IMG/VR virus record: IMGVR_UViG_3300042309_002053 | Span: 1-59,224 of that record | DNA: 59,224 nucleotides | From: a virus | Reading direction: 5' to 3' (one strand) | Translations under genes and position numbers: made by a program | Notes under the pieces: generated by a model | Databases searched by the model: none | Seen by the model: only the letters and a program-made list of their open reading frames with translations | Told to the model about the DNA's origin: nothing | In this document: piece by piece, positions 26,195-34,578 of the stretch | How positions within the stretch are numbered: position 1 is the stretch's first letter | Layout of the letters: the number at the start of each line of letters is the position of its first letter

Positions 26195-27662
26195 AATCCA
26201 AAAAAAGAACGAAGTCTATTTAAAAGTAGACTGCGAACCGGGTATCGCACAAGAGCTTAACGATCATTTTTGCTTTGATGCTCCGGGGGCTCGTTTCCAC
26301 CCATTAGTACGAAATAAACTATGGGATGGTAAAATTCGTCTTTTTTCTATGCTTACTAAAGAGCTCTACATAGGGCTCTTACACTATCTAGAGCATTTTG
26401 CTGAAGTTAATAACTATCAAATCGATTATGAGCAATATACCCAACAAGCCGATGCAGTCACACCTGAACTGGTCAAACAGTTTGTCGATGAACTCAACAT
26501 ATCCTTACCGGGTGGCGCATCCGTTAGAGAATATCAATTGGATGCGATCTACCGGGCTATCACAGATGGTAGGCGTCTTCTTCTCTCACCCACAGGCTCG
26601 GGTAAATCTCTCATTATCTACTGCTTACTGCGATGGAACGAACGATTCGGAAGAAAGCAGCTTATCCTGGTCCCAACCACTTCCCTGGTCGAGCAAATGT
26701 ATGCCGATTTCCAATCCTACTCTCAAAATAACGGATGGAAAGCTTCCTATAATTGTTCAAGAATCTACTCGGGACATTCTAAAGAAAATCTTCTACCGAT
26801 CGTAATATCTACTTGGCAATCAGTATATGAATTGCCGAAAAAGTTCTTCGAAGAATTTCAAGTTGTATATGGTGATGAAGCGCACTTGTTTAAAGCAAAA
26901 TCACTTACCAGTATCATGCATAAGATGTCCAAGACACCTTATCGTGTAGGTACAACCGGTACACTAGACGGTACCAAGACCCATAAGCTAGTTCTAGAAG
27001 GGTTATTTGGACCCGTCTACAAGGTTACAACGACTAAAGAGCTGATGGATAGCAGTCAGCTGGCTGAGTTAAAGATATTTGGTATTATCCTTAACTATTC
27101 TGATGATATAAAAAAGAACAACAAAGAACTCAAATATCAAGAAGAGATGGACTGGCTAGTACAGCACGAGCCACGAAACCGTTTCATTCGGAATTTAGCG
27201 CTAAAACAGAAGGGAAACACCCTAGTTTTGTTCCAATTCGTTGAAAAACACGGTAAAAATCTGTACGATTTGATACAAAATAAAGCAGAAGAAGGTAGGA
27301 TGGTATCGTTCGTATTCGGAGGTACTGATACTGATCAAAGAGAAACCATTCGCTCGTTAACCGAGAAACAAGATAACGCTATCATTATTGCGTCCTATGG
27401 TACGTTTTCTACAGGAATAAATATTAGAAACCTTCACAATATTATTTTTGCTTCCCCTTCTAAATCACGGATTAGAAACTTGCAGTCGATTGGTAGAGGC
27501 TTAAGATTAGGTGATGAAAAGGTAAGCTGTAATCTGTATGATATTGGTGATGATTTAACTTGGAAAACAAGAAAGAACTACACCCTACTACACATGGTCG
27601 AGCGCTTGAAGATTTACAACGACGAGCACTTTGACTACAAACTAATAAAGGTAGACCTCTAA
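26184..27662 (+). CDS. uvsW: UvsW-like DNA/RNA helicase
   Basis: 492 residues against 502 in T4. An N-terminal DNA-binding part (HPLVRNKLWDGKIRLF) is followed by the SF2 core: Q-like REYQLDAI near 113, Walker A SPTGSGKS near 136, DEAH (YGDEAHLF) near 233, TGTLDGT near 260 and the C-terminal IGRGLRLG near 437. UvsW unwinds R-loops and branched DNA and switches replication from origins to recombination. The start overlaps the upstream gene by 11 bases. Confidence 0.94.
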   Translation: MQIKIQKKNEVYLKVDCEPGIAQELNDHFCFDAPGARFHPLVRNKLWDGKIRLFSMLTKELYIGLLHYLEHFAEVNNYQIDYEQYTQQADAVTPELVKQFVDELNISLPGGASVREYQLDAIYRAITDGRRLLLSPTGSGKSLIIYCLLRWNERFGRKQLILVPTTSLVEQMYADFQSYSQNNGWKASYNCSRIYSGHSKENLLPIVISTWQSVYELPKKFFEEFQVVYGDEAHLFKAKSLTSIMHKMSKTPYRVGTTGTLDGTKTHKLVLEGLFGPVYKVTTTKELMDSSQLAELKIFGIILNYSDDIKKNNKELKYQEEMDWLVQHEPRNRFIRNLALKQKGNTLVLFQFVEKHGKNLYDLIQNKAEEGRMVSFVFGGTDTDQRETIRSLTEKQDNAIIIASYGTFSTGINIRNLHNIIFASPSKSRIRNLQSIGRGLRLGDEKVSCNLYDIGDDLTWKTRKNYTLLHMVERLKIYNDEHFDYKLIKVDL

Positions 27663-28111
27663 TGTTCTGTAAGTTTCTTAAACTCACCAACGGTGAAAAT
27701 ATAATTGCGACTACGGAAGACGAATGCACAACTTTTAAAGATAAAGAATTTTTGCAAGTAACAGACCCCGTACAGGTTGGTACTATACGGATGCCCAGAG
27801 GTAATATGGTCATTGAGTCATATGTTCTTCAACCCTGGATAAGACTAGCAAAAGAAAATATAGTTAACATTCATGTTCATAATATTGTAGCTACGGTTGA
27901 TCTTCCCGAAGATGCTCAAGCACAATATTATGATTTTATTCAAACGTCAGGTAAGATTAGTTTTACTTCTGGAGATGGCCAAGCCGAAGCAGAAGAAATG
28001 GAAGAGCAGCTTGAGGAGGAACAAAATGATCTCTTAAGCAGTATTTTTGATAGTGATGAAGAGGAAGACAATGGATACACAGCAAGAACCCGTACAAGAA
28101 TTATCCACTGA
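27662..28111 (+). CDS. Small beta-barrel protein with acidic tail
   Basis: 149 residues. KFLKLTNGENIIATTED, FLQVTDPVQVGTIRM and LQPWIRLAKENIVNIHVHNIVATVDLPEDAQAQYYDFI have the strand order of an Sm/Lsm-like barrel, and similar proteins lie between uvsW and 55 in marine T4-like phages. The last 40 residues are very acidic. The Lsm comparison is by pattern, and RNA binding is not shown. It overlaps the sigma factor gene in another frame. Confidence 0.6.
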   Translation: MFCKFLKLTNGENIIATTEDECTTFKDKEFLQVTDPVQVGTIRMPRGNMVIESYVLQPWIRLAKENIVNIHVHNIVATVDLPEDAQAQYYDFIQTSGKISFTSGDGQAEAEEMEEQLEEEQNDLLSSIFDSDEEEDNGYTARTRTRIIH

Positions 28112-28640
28112 GAAGAAACCTTCTCACTATGTAGATAATAAAAAATTTTTTGAAGCTCTGGTTGAATATAAGCAGCAAATAGAGCATGCTAAAGCAAACT
28201 GTCTTCCAAAGCCGAGAGTAAGTGAGTACATAGGAGAATGCTTCCTTAAAATTGCTACTCATTTATCCTACAAGGCTAACTTTATTAACTATACTTTTAA
28301 AGATGATATGATATCTGACGGTATAGAGAACTGCCTGACCGCTGTTGATAAGTTTGACCCTACTAGATCTACTAATCCATTTGCCTACTATACGCAGATA
28401 GTTTTCTTCGCTTTTGTAAGACGAATACAAAAAGAAAAGAAACAACAAGCAACTAAGTACAAGATGATGGAGAATGTAGATATAGATATGCTTATTTCTC
28501 ACTCTCAAGATAATGAAGAGTTTACTAATCAACTTATCGAAATGGTTCGTAAGCAGTACGACCAGATCGACACAGATAAGAAAACCTTACCAGTAAAAAA
28601 GAAGAAAGAAAAACAAGTCGAAGTTGACGACGATCAATAA
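28071..28640 (+). CDS. 55: gp55-like late-promoter sigma factor
   Basis: 189 residues against 185 in T4. I choose the ATG at 28071 (GAGGAAGAC upstream) over an upstream in-frame TTG. YIGECFLKIATHLSYKANFINYTFKDDMISDGIENCLTAVDKFDPTRSTNPFAYYTQIVFFAFVRRIQKEKKQ is the sigma region 2-like core that recognises TATAAATA boxes on sliding-clamp-activated DNA. The matching boxes found across the structural genes fit. The Lys-rich C-terminus would carry the clamp-binding tail. Confidence 0.92.
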   Translation: MDTQQEPVQELSTEKKPSHYVDNKKFFEALVEYKQQIEHAKANCLPKPRVSEYIGECFLKIATHLSYKANFINYTFKDDMISDGIENCLTAVDKFDPTRSTNPFAYYTQIVFFAFVRRIQKEKKQQATKYKMMENVDIDMLISHSQDNEEFTNQLIEMVRKQYDQIDTDKKTLPVKKKKEKQVEVDDDQ

Positions 28641-28652
28641 ATATCATATAAT
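28624..28652 (+). promoter_or_regulatory. Sigma70-type promoter upstream of queE
   Basis: TTGACG and TATAAT with an exact 17-base spacer. The -35 is inside the end of gene 55 and transcription would start near 28659, so the deazaguanine genes can be expressed early by unmodified host polymerase. An AATAAATA box at 28636 overlaps the spacer and could add late expression. Confidence 0.75.
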
Positions 28653-28667
28653 ATTATGTACCTGTGA

Positions 28668-28704
28668 CAGCTGCCCTTCCAGCTGAAACTAAAATAACTA
28701 GGAG
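28668..28704 (+). promoter_or_regulatory. Candidate RNA pseudoknot (preQ1-I riboswitch-like) in the queE leader
   Basis: The predicted 50-base leader holds a 5-bp stem CAGCT / AGCTG around the loop GCCCTTCC, followed by an A-rich stretch and TAGGAG, the queE ribosome site. The loop bases CTTC (or TTCC) can pair with GGAG, which would hide the ribosome site. Stem, C-containing loop, A-rich linker and pairing to the ribosome site is the architecture of class I preQ1 riboswitches, and the gene controlled makes a preQ1 precursor. The match to the class consensus is loose. Confidence 0.4.
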
Positions 28705-28709
28705 TTCTA

Positions 28710-29573
28710 ATGTCTAAAATTAAAGTATCGGAGTTATTTTACTCCATTCAAGGCGAGGGTCGTTATATGGGCGTACCCTCGGTCTTTCTAAGAACCTTCG
28801 GCTGTAACTTTACCTGTGACGGCTTTGGTATGCCCCCTGGGGAGAAATCAATTGAACGCGATAAAGTTGCTACAAGAGCTGAAGAGTTCAAAACTTATAA
28901 AGATCTTCCTCTTGTATCCACTGGGTGTGATTCTTATGCTTCTTGGGATGTTCGTTTCAAGCATCTTAGCCCTGTTGTGGATACTAACGGCCTTGCCGAT
29001 TCGATTGTGGATTTACTTCCGCACAAGAGGTGGGAAGACGAACATCTTGTAATCACCGGCGGTGAGCCTCTTCTGGGATGGCAACGAGCTTACCCTGATC
29101 TTCTCTCACATGAGAAGATGCTTCCTCTTAAAGAGATCACATTCGAAACTAACGGCACCCAACCGCTATCAAAAGAGTTTCGACACTACTTGCTTGATTG
29201 GACCCTTAGCCCAGAATGGGGAAGACGCGGTTACGATAAGCTAACTTTCTCTGTGTCTGCTAAGCTCTCTGTTTCGGGTGAAAAGTGGGAAGATGCTATT
29301 AAACCAGAAGTAGTTGTTGATTATGAACAGGTAGGTTATACTTACTTGAAGTTTGTTGTAGCTACACCTCAAGATGCTACTGAAGCACAACACGCTGTCG
29401 AAGAGTATCGTAAAGCTGGTTTCAAAGGACCGGTTTATATCATGCCCGTGGGTGGTGTAGAATCTGTATACTCAATGAATAACAAGAACGTAGCATTAAT
29501 GGCTATGAAAAATGGATGGCGGTATTCCGATAGATTACAGGTACCGCTATTTAAAAATGAATGGGGTACCTAA
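28710..29573 (+). CDS. queE: QueE, 7-carboxy-7-deazaguanine synthase (radical SAM)
   Basis: 287 residues. It opens VSELFYSIQGEGRYMGVPSVFLRTFGCNFTC, the QueE start, and carries TGGEPLLGW (about 115), the SAM-binding turn. The cluster Cys are C32, C36 and C73: the third Cys, normally 2-3 residues after the second, is displaced by an insertion of about 35 residues (DGFGMPPGEKS...LVSTG) before the usual CDS-x-x-x-W. It converts 6-carboxytetrahydropterin to 7-carboxy-7-deazaguanine. It heads the deazaguanine region behind a sigma70-type promoter. Confidence 0.93.
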   Translation: MSKIKVSELFYSIQGEGRYMGVPSVFLRTFGCNFTCDGFGMPPGEKSIERDKVATRAEEFKTYKDLPLVSTGCDSYASWDVRFKHLSPVVDTNGLADSIVDLLPHKRWEDEHLVITGGEPLLGWQRAYPDLLSHEKMLPLKEITFETNGTQPLSKEFRHYLLDWTLSPEWGRRGYDKLTFSVSAKLSVSGEKWEDAIKPEVVVDYEQVGYTYLKFVVATPQDATEAQHAVEEYRKAGFKGPVYIMPVGGVESVYSMNNKNVALMAMKNGWRYSDRLQVPLFKNEWGT

Positions 29574-30316
29574 TGTCAGATGAAGTTATAGTGTATTGGA
29601 CACCAGTTAGATTTCCTGAGGTTACCCCTGCTATTGACTTAGCTATACATGACTTAAACAATATAGTAGGGGAAATGTCGGGAGATTTGCCCGGGAGATC
29701 TACCAGTATTATAAATTGCCCAGCCATAACCGGGACCCTTAAAAATACATTTCGTGTTAAATCTAATTTAAATTATGATCTAACATGGTCCGATAATGGA
29801 TTTCACTCCTCACAAAAAAATCAAGAATTTTTTAACAAGTATGTTAAAATACGAGACACTAAAACCGGTCTTGTATCTATTGACAGTCTGGGTATGTTGT
29901 TTTTTACTGAAGCACCCTCTCTCATTATGGAGGTAAAAAATGCTACATATGCAAGAAATAATTTTCGATCAACTTCAATATTTACAGAAGGGTCATTCGA
30001 TATAGGTAAGTGGTACAGACCGACGGAGATCTCTTTTTTCTTTATGAATAAGAATTCAACTGTAAATATTTGCTATGATGATTCTTTATATTATGTTAAA
30101 TTTTTAACTGAAAAAAAAGTGAGACTTAAGAAATATCATTTCACCCGTAACCTAGCCGATAGACTAGATGGGTTTATCGTTAATAGAGATAACATTAAGG
30201 ATAACTTTAAAGATATTAAATTTATTAACAAACTACAAAAATACTATAATGCATTTGAACAATCAAGATATAAGTCTTATATCTTAAAAGAAATCAAAAA
30301 TAACTTGATGGAGTAA
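29573..30316 (+). CDS. Hypothetical protein between queE and folE
   Basis: 247 residues from the ATG that overlaps the queE stop (TAATG). No domain recognised. The N-terminal half has short conserved-looking stretches (WTPVRFPEVTPAI, SLGMLFFTEAPSLIMEVKNATYA, EISFFFMNKNSTVNICYDDSLYYVKFL). The C-terminal third is Lys/Tyr-rich and helical. More A/T-rich than its neighbours, like the oxygenase genes nearby. Confidence 0.55.
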   Translation: MSDEVIVYWTPVRFPEVTPAIDLAIHDLNNIVGEMSGDLPGRSTSIINCPAITGTLKNTFRVKSNLNYDLTWSDNGFHSSQKNQEFFNKYVKIRDTKTGLVSIDSLGMLFFTEAPSLIMEVKNATYARNNFRSTSIFTEGSFDIGKWYRPTEISFFFMNKNSTVNICYDDSLYYVKFLTEKKVRLKKYHFTRNLADRLDGFIVNRDNIKDNFKDIKFINKLQKYYNAFEQSRYKSYILKEIKNNLME

Positions 30317-30318
30317 AC

Positions 30319-30996
30319 ATGAGCTTACAAAAAGGAAAGACCGACCCTGAGCTGGGTTATCAGATCGACGAATACCTTAAGGCAAAAGGTGTTCATACCC
30401 CTACAAACATCGATATGCTTCTTCGCAAAGACGAGGGCAAGATCAAAAAGATCGAGAAGCATTTCGCTGCCATTATGGATATTCTTGGCTTGGATCGTAA
30501 CGATGATTCACTTACTGAAACCCCTAAGCGTGTAGCTAAGATGTATGTGAATGAGATTTTCTGGGGCCTAAGACCTGAGAACTTTCCTAAGTGTACCGTT
30601 ATCGAGAATAAGATGGGGTATGACGAGATGGTGATTGAAAAAGACATTACACTAATGTCTAACTGCGAGCATCACTTTGTTACTATCGATGGTAAGGCTC
30701 ACGTAGCTTATATTCCTAAGGGTAAGGTTCTGGGTTTGTCTAAGCTTAATCGTATCGTAGAATACTTTGCGCGTAGACCTCAGGTTCAGGAACGAATTGC
30801 CGAACAGGTGTATCATGCTCTGGTCTATATTCTTGGTACTGAAGATGTGGCAGTGGTTATTGAGGGCGTTCACTACTGTGTTAAGTCGCGTGGTGTGGAA
30901 GATCACAGCTCGTATACTATGACTGCCAAACTAGGTGGCTGCTTTAGAAATGAGCCTGATTGCCGCGCCGAATTTATGTCACTGATTAAGAAATGA
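30319..30996 (+). CDS. folE: FolE, GTP cyclohydrolase I
   Basis: 225 residues. Zinc ligands C116, H119 (SNCEHHF) and C187 (VHYCVKSRGV) have exactly the spacing of the E. coli enzyme. IPKGKVLGLSKLNRIVEYFARRPQVQER is the signature segment. It makes dihydroneopterin triphosphate from GTP, the first step toward 7-deazaguanines. The upstream GATGGAG ribosome site overlaps the previous stop. The next gene starts inside its stop (ATGA). Confidence 0.97.
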   Translation: MSLQKGKTDPELGYQIDEYLKAKGVHTPTNIDMLLRKDEGKIKKIEKHFAAIMDILGLDRNDDSLTETPKRVAKMYVNEIFWGLRPENFPKCTVIENKMGYDEMVIEKDITLMSNCEHHFVTIDGKAHVAYIPKGKVLGLSKLNRIVEYFARRPQVQERIAEQVYHALVYILGTEDVAVVIEGVHYCVKSRGVEDHSSYTMTAKLGGCFRNEPDCRAEFMSLIKK

Positions 30997-31544
30997 TAGA
31001 ACCTTTTTATGTTGACACTGGATTAGATAATACTTTTAATTCTATTCTTATTAAAGAGATTATATACACTAAAGGCTGGGCTTTAAGTGGGGATATAGAA
31101 CTGTTTAATAACGGCGGTGATCTAGGGGATTATTCTGATTCAGGGTTTCAGTTTGTAAGTTTCCTTAAAGGGTCAAATGAAAATCACCCCCAATATAGTA
31201 CGGTAAATTCTTACGCAAGTTTGATAGGTAATATAGTATTAAAAAAACAAAAAAATATACTAATAAAAAATTATGACATGGGTCGATTTTTCTGGAGCTA
31301 TTATAATAAAGCTTCAAACGGTTTAACCCATGTAGATACATCAGAAAGCATGCAAGGTGATTATTTAAGCATAGTATATTACTTAAATAACAACGACGGC
31401 GGTACAGAAGTAGATGGTAAAAAATATAATAGCAAAGCGGGATATGCTTTAGTATTTAACTCCAGATCCCCGCACAGAGGGTTCGGTCCTTACAATGAAA
31501 AAATGAAGCTTGTTCTTAATATTATGCTGAGAATAAATTTTTAA
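30993..31544 (+). CDS. 2OG-Fe(II) oxygenase
   Basis: 183 residues. H113-V-D115 (LTHVDTS), the strand LSIVYYLNNNDGGTEV, distal H161 (SPHRGFGP) and a basic residue near 172 (KMKLVLNIML) form the complete set for an iron/2-oxoglutarate enzyme of the P4H-like group. It is coupled to folE by ATGA. Could tailor a base or a protein. The genes around it favour a nucleotide context, but this is inference. Confidence 0.83.
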   Translation: MIEPFYVDTGLDNTFNSILIKEIIYTKGWALSGDIELFNNGGDLGDYSDSGFQFVSFLKGSNENHPQYSTVNSYASLIGNIVLKKQKNILIKNYDMGRFFWSYYNKASNGLTHVDTSESMQGDYLSIVYYLNNNDGGTEVDGKKYNSKAGYALVFNSRSPHRGFGPYNEKMKLVLNIMLRINF

Positions 31545-31548
31545 CCTT

Positions 31549-32154
31549 ATGGAAATTTTATCTCTATTTCCTGATTATCTACTTGTTGATCATGCATCAG
31601 ATCAAGAGTTATCCGATATAAGAGAAGAACTTTGGCTTAAAAAGACTGAAATTAGTAAACTTATAACTCAAGGCACCTGGGGAGATAATATATCTACCAC
31701 TGTTGATTTATGTAAAAACGTAATTAAACAATTTAATCTCATAAAACTCGAAAGCTTTATAGAACCTAGAATACATGCGTACTTAAAAACCTATACCTTG
31801 TATAAAGACGTTTCTAAAATTTCCTTATTTGAAAGCTGGGTTAATTTTTCGAATAGATACAGCTTTCAAAACTTACATATTCATCCTCCATGGCATTCAA
31901 CAGTAAGCGGGGTATTTTTTGTTGAAGTACCTGAGAATTGCGGAAATACTGTATTTGTACCGGGGTTAGTTGAAGAAGATTTAAAAGGCAGCTATGAAGT
32001 GAAACCCGAGCCTGGTAAACTTTTAATCTTTCACGGCTCTTTACCGCACATGGTTCGGGTTAATAACAGCACTTCTTCTAGAATTTCTATATCGTTTAAC
32101 TATAGTCTTAAAATAGATAGATTTTATAATTATGAGTTTGATAATGTGGTATAA
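31549..32154 (+). CDS. 2OG-Fe(II) oxygenase (TIGR02466 type)
   Basis: 201 residues. H110-I-H112-PPWHSTVSGVFFV is the classic strand of the TIGR02466 putative 2OG oxygenases, with H167 (LPHMVRVNN) and R178 (SSRISISFNY) completing the site. It is paralogous in pattern to the gene at 25568. Starts 4 bases after the previous stop. Confidence 0.83.
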   Translation: MEILSLFPDYLLVDHASDQELSDIREELWLKKTEISKLITQGTWGDNISTTVDLCKNVIKQFNLIKLESFIEPRIHAYLKTYTLYKDVSKISLFESWVNFSNRYSFQNLHIHPPWHSTVSGVFFVEVPENCGNTVFVPGLVEEDLKGSYEVKPEPGKLLIFHGSLPHMVRVNNSTSSRISISFNYSLKIDRFYNYEFDNVV

Positions 32155-32575
32155 AAATTCTGAAGGGCGGTACGGTGCAAAAGGCGCCAAGGGTGATCTA
32201 GGAGAGTCTATTGTAGAAGAATATTGTAAAACAAACAGTATTCCTTTTGAGGATAAAAACGACTTAAACAGTCAAGTTAATCTTAAAATAGACTGTTTAA
32301 TTGACAGTACGCCTGTAGATGTAAAGTCAAACTTTTATCAAGGCTTCCTTTGTGTAGAGTTATACACAGTAAAAAATGGAGCGGGCTGGCTTTACACCAC
32401 AACAGCAAAGCAGATATACGGTGTAGATGTTGATACGAAGTCAATTTATCGATATAATGTGGATGATATGCTGACTTACGTCAATGAAAATAAAGCCCGA
32501 GCCAAAAAAACCAAGTTTGGTGACATTGTTATGTGGGTACCTGTTAAAGCAAAAATTATAGAGAAGCTACAATGA
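32132..32575 (+). CDS. PD-(D/E)XK-like nuclease fold protein
   Basis: 147 residues, or 143 from a second ATG at 32144. KGDLGESIVEEYCKTN, then LKIDCLIDSTPVDVKSN has the E ... D ... x-V-D-V-K arrangement of PD-(D/E)XK nucleases, followed by LCVELYTVKNGAGWLYTTTAKQIYGV, where a second Lys/Gln would act. Could be a resolvase-like or restriction-like nuclease, or a repair enzyme for modified DNA. It overlaps the preceding oxygenase by 23 bases. Family assignment is tentative. Confidence 0.6.
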   Translation: MSLIMWYKNSEGRYGAKGAKGDLGESIVEEYCKTNSIPFEDKNDLNSQVNLKIDCLIDSTPVDVKSNFYQGFLCVELYTVKNGAGWLYTTTAKQIYGVDVDTKSIYRYNVDDMLTYVNENKARAKKTKFGDIVMWVPVKAKIIEKLQ

Positions 32576-33372
32576 AAATTAGTCATGAATCACCGATCTC
32601 TCTTCTTAATCATTCTCGTAGTTATAACGATTATGACTACGCTCTGGTACACCTCTTCGATTCAGATGAAACCTATCTTAAGTTCTTCGTCGAATCGCTG
32701 AAACAAGGTAGACATGTTATACTTGATAATTCTATCTTTGAGCTAGGCGAAGCTTACGACCATGAAAAGTTTTTGCACTGGGTTGATTATTTGAAGCCAA
32801 CAGAGTATATCATACCTGATGTGCTCGAAAGCAGCGTAGGAACAATGAATAATGCCCAAGAATGGAAAGAAAAGTTCTGGGGTAAGACCCCGAAAAGCAG
32901 TAAATGTATTGGGGTAGTTCAGGGCAAGACATACCAAGAAATAGTTCAATGCTATAAGTACCTGGATAATTATATTAATGTAGACAAGCTCGCTTTCTCC
33001 TTTGACTATTCACTATACCTTGAGCTTGCCCCGCACCCTAATAAATGGATGTCATTTGCACTAGGCCGTATTGCTTTGTTAAACAAGCTCCTCAATGATG
33101 GGATTATTAATACTAATAAACCGCATCATCTACTAGGATGTGCCCTGCCGATCGAGTTTATGTTTTACAGAAACGGCTTTGACTGGCTTGAAACCCTCGA
33201 TACATCTAACCCTGTTGTTCATGGTCTTCTCGGGATTGAATACGAGCCAGGTGGTCTAACCAAGAAAGAGTCTATTAAGCTGGTAGATCTTCTGTATAGA
33301 AATACAGATCAAACTGATGTTGACAAAATTGAACACAACGTTAAGATTTTTAGAAAAATCGTAAACGGCTAA
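32572..33372 (+). CDS. dpdA: TGT/DpdA-like DNA guanine transglycosylase
   Basis: 266 residues with a TIM-barrel tRNA-guanine transglycosylase pattern: VILDNSIFELG (D52, the base-recognising Asp), IPDV near 82, GVVQGKT near 114, HLLGCALP near 186 and LDTSNPVVHG with D210 as likely nucleophile. The zinc-binding Cys cluster of tRNA TGTs is absent and the protein is much shorter, as in phage DpdA enzymes that put 7-deazaguanines into DNA. The complete preQ1 pathway around it supports this. Which DpdA subfamily it belongs to I cannot tell. Confidence 0.82.
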   Translation: MKISHESPISLLNHSRSYNDYDYALVHLFDSDETYLKFFVESLKQGRHVILDNSIFELGEAYDHEKFLHWVDYLKPTEYIIPDVLESSVGTMNNAQEWKEKFWGKTPKSSKCIGVVQGKTYQEIVQCYKYLDNYINVDKLAFSFDYSLYLELAPHPNKWMSFALGRIALLNKLLNDGIINTNKPHHLLGCALPIEFMFYRNGFDWLETLDTSNPVVHGLLGIEYEPGGLTKKESIKLVDLLYRNTDQTDVDKIEHNVKIFRKIVNG

Positions 33373-33373
33373 A

Positions 33374-34039
33374 ATGTTTTTCTACCCTACTGTTATTATT
33401 GATGATTTTTTAAAAGATCCTTTAAAGGTTAGAGAATACGCTTTGACTTTAAATTATAGCAAGGGATATAATTATTCGGGTAAGAGAACTGATAATCTAT
33501 TTAATGTAAATACCTATTTTAGTTCTTCTATATGCAATAAAATTTTATACTCGTGTGGAATTCCATTTATAGATTATAAAGCAGAATTGAATTTTCACCT
33601 TACCGGGCAGGAATTTGGAGAATCGGGATGGCCTCATACGGATTTTGACGATCTTAATGATACTAAGTTTGCATGCGTCGTTTATCTCAACACCCAGCCT
33701 AACGGGTTAGATAGCGGTACAAGTATTTTCAGGGTGAAGGGCTTCAAAAATATAGACGAGACCGTACCGGTGATGCAGACAACATTTAAAACGGGGCAGG
33801 ATAACTTAGAAGAAAAAAACAGTGCTATAGACAATTACGAAGAGACAGTTAGAGTAGGGGGAATATTTAATCGAATGATTGCATATGACTCTCGTCGTCC
33901 TCACTGTGGTAATGGGTACTTTGGAGACACCTCAGATAATCAACGACTTACTCTTTTAGCTTTTTTTAAAGAAATTGATTTATGTACCCCTTATAAGTTT
34001 ACCCCTATTGTTTACGCTGATATGGTTAGTAAAGTATGA
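33374..34039 (+). CDS. 2OG-Fe(II) oxygenase-like protein (DUF6445-like)
   Basis: 221 residues. It starts with PTVIIDDFLKDPLKVREYAL, typical of this phage group, and has H88-T-D90 (WPHTDFDD), the strand FACVVYLNT, H177 (RRPHCGNG) and R191 (NQRLTLLAFF). It lies between the transglycosylase and the formyltransferase, touching both. A tailoring step on the modified base or on protein are both possible. Confidence 0.78.
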   Translation: MFFYPTVIIDDFLKDPLKVREYALTLNYSKGYNYSGKRTDNLFNVNTYFSSSICNKILYSCGIPFIDYKAELNFHLTGQEFGESGWPHTDFDDLNDTKFACVVYLNTQPNGLDSGTSIFRVKGFKNIDETVPVMQTTFKTGQDNLEEKNSAIDNYEETVRVGGIFNRMIAYDSRRPHCGNGYFGDTSDNQRLTLLAFFKEIDLCTPYKFTPIVYADMVSKV

Positions 34040-34578
34040 TATGGATTGCATTTTTTAGTCAAACAGGGTCTGAAATAGTTGAACTAAGCAAGCAGCTTGG
34101 TCGAAAACCTGATCTCATTGTTACGAATAACTTTGAAGAAAAAATAAAATTCCACCCTGGTATCCGAGAACTTGGCGTTACAATTCAATCTGCCAGGCAT
34201 GATATGCTTATGGAATACTTCCGTAAGCAGTTAATTTTGAAACCAGAAGATGTACTCATTACCCTCCACGGTTACTTGAGAATATTACCTCCCGATATTT
34301 GTGAGATGTATGAAATCTATAACGGTCATCCCGGGGCGATAGATCTCTACCCGGAATTAAAAGGTAAAGACCCGCAAGAAAAAGTATGGAATGATAATGC
34401 CAAATATCCTATAATAGGAAGTGTCGTGCATGAGTGTACGGCTGAGCTTGACGCAGGGGCAATTGTAAAAACTGTTCATTTTAGAAACAGAAGTTACTCC
34501 AAAGATGAAGTCTACAGCACTCTTAAAATGGCATCTCTTTCTGCCTGGAATTTCTTCTTGAAGGAAAAAGGTTTATGA
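34036..34578 (+). CDS. PurN/Fmt-like formyltransferase
   Basis: 180 residues. N96-G-H98-PGAIDLYPELKGKDP followed by GSVVHECTAELDAGAIV with D139 gives the Asn-His-Asp triad of 10-formyltetrahydrofolate-dependent formyltransferases, and ITLHGYLRILPPDI fits the folate side. No purine or fMet-tRNA gene is nearby. Placed between DpdA-like and QueF it could formylate the aminomethyl group of preQ1, which would give the formylamino-methyl deazaguanine reported in some phage DNAs. That role is inference from context. Confidence 0.82.
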   Translation: MIWIAFFSQTGSEIVELSKQLGRKPDLIVTNNFEEKIKFHPGIRELGVTIQSARHDMLMEYFRKQLILKPEDVLITLHGYLRILPPDICEMYEIYNGHPGAIDLYPELKGKDPQEKVWNDNAKYPIIGSVVHECTAELDAGAIVKTVHFRNRSYSKDEVYSTLKMASLSAWNFFLKEKGL

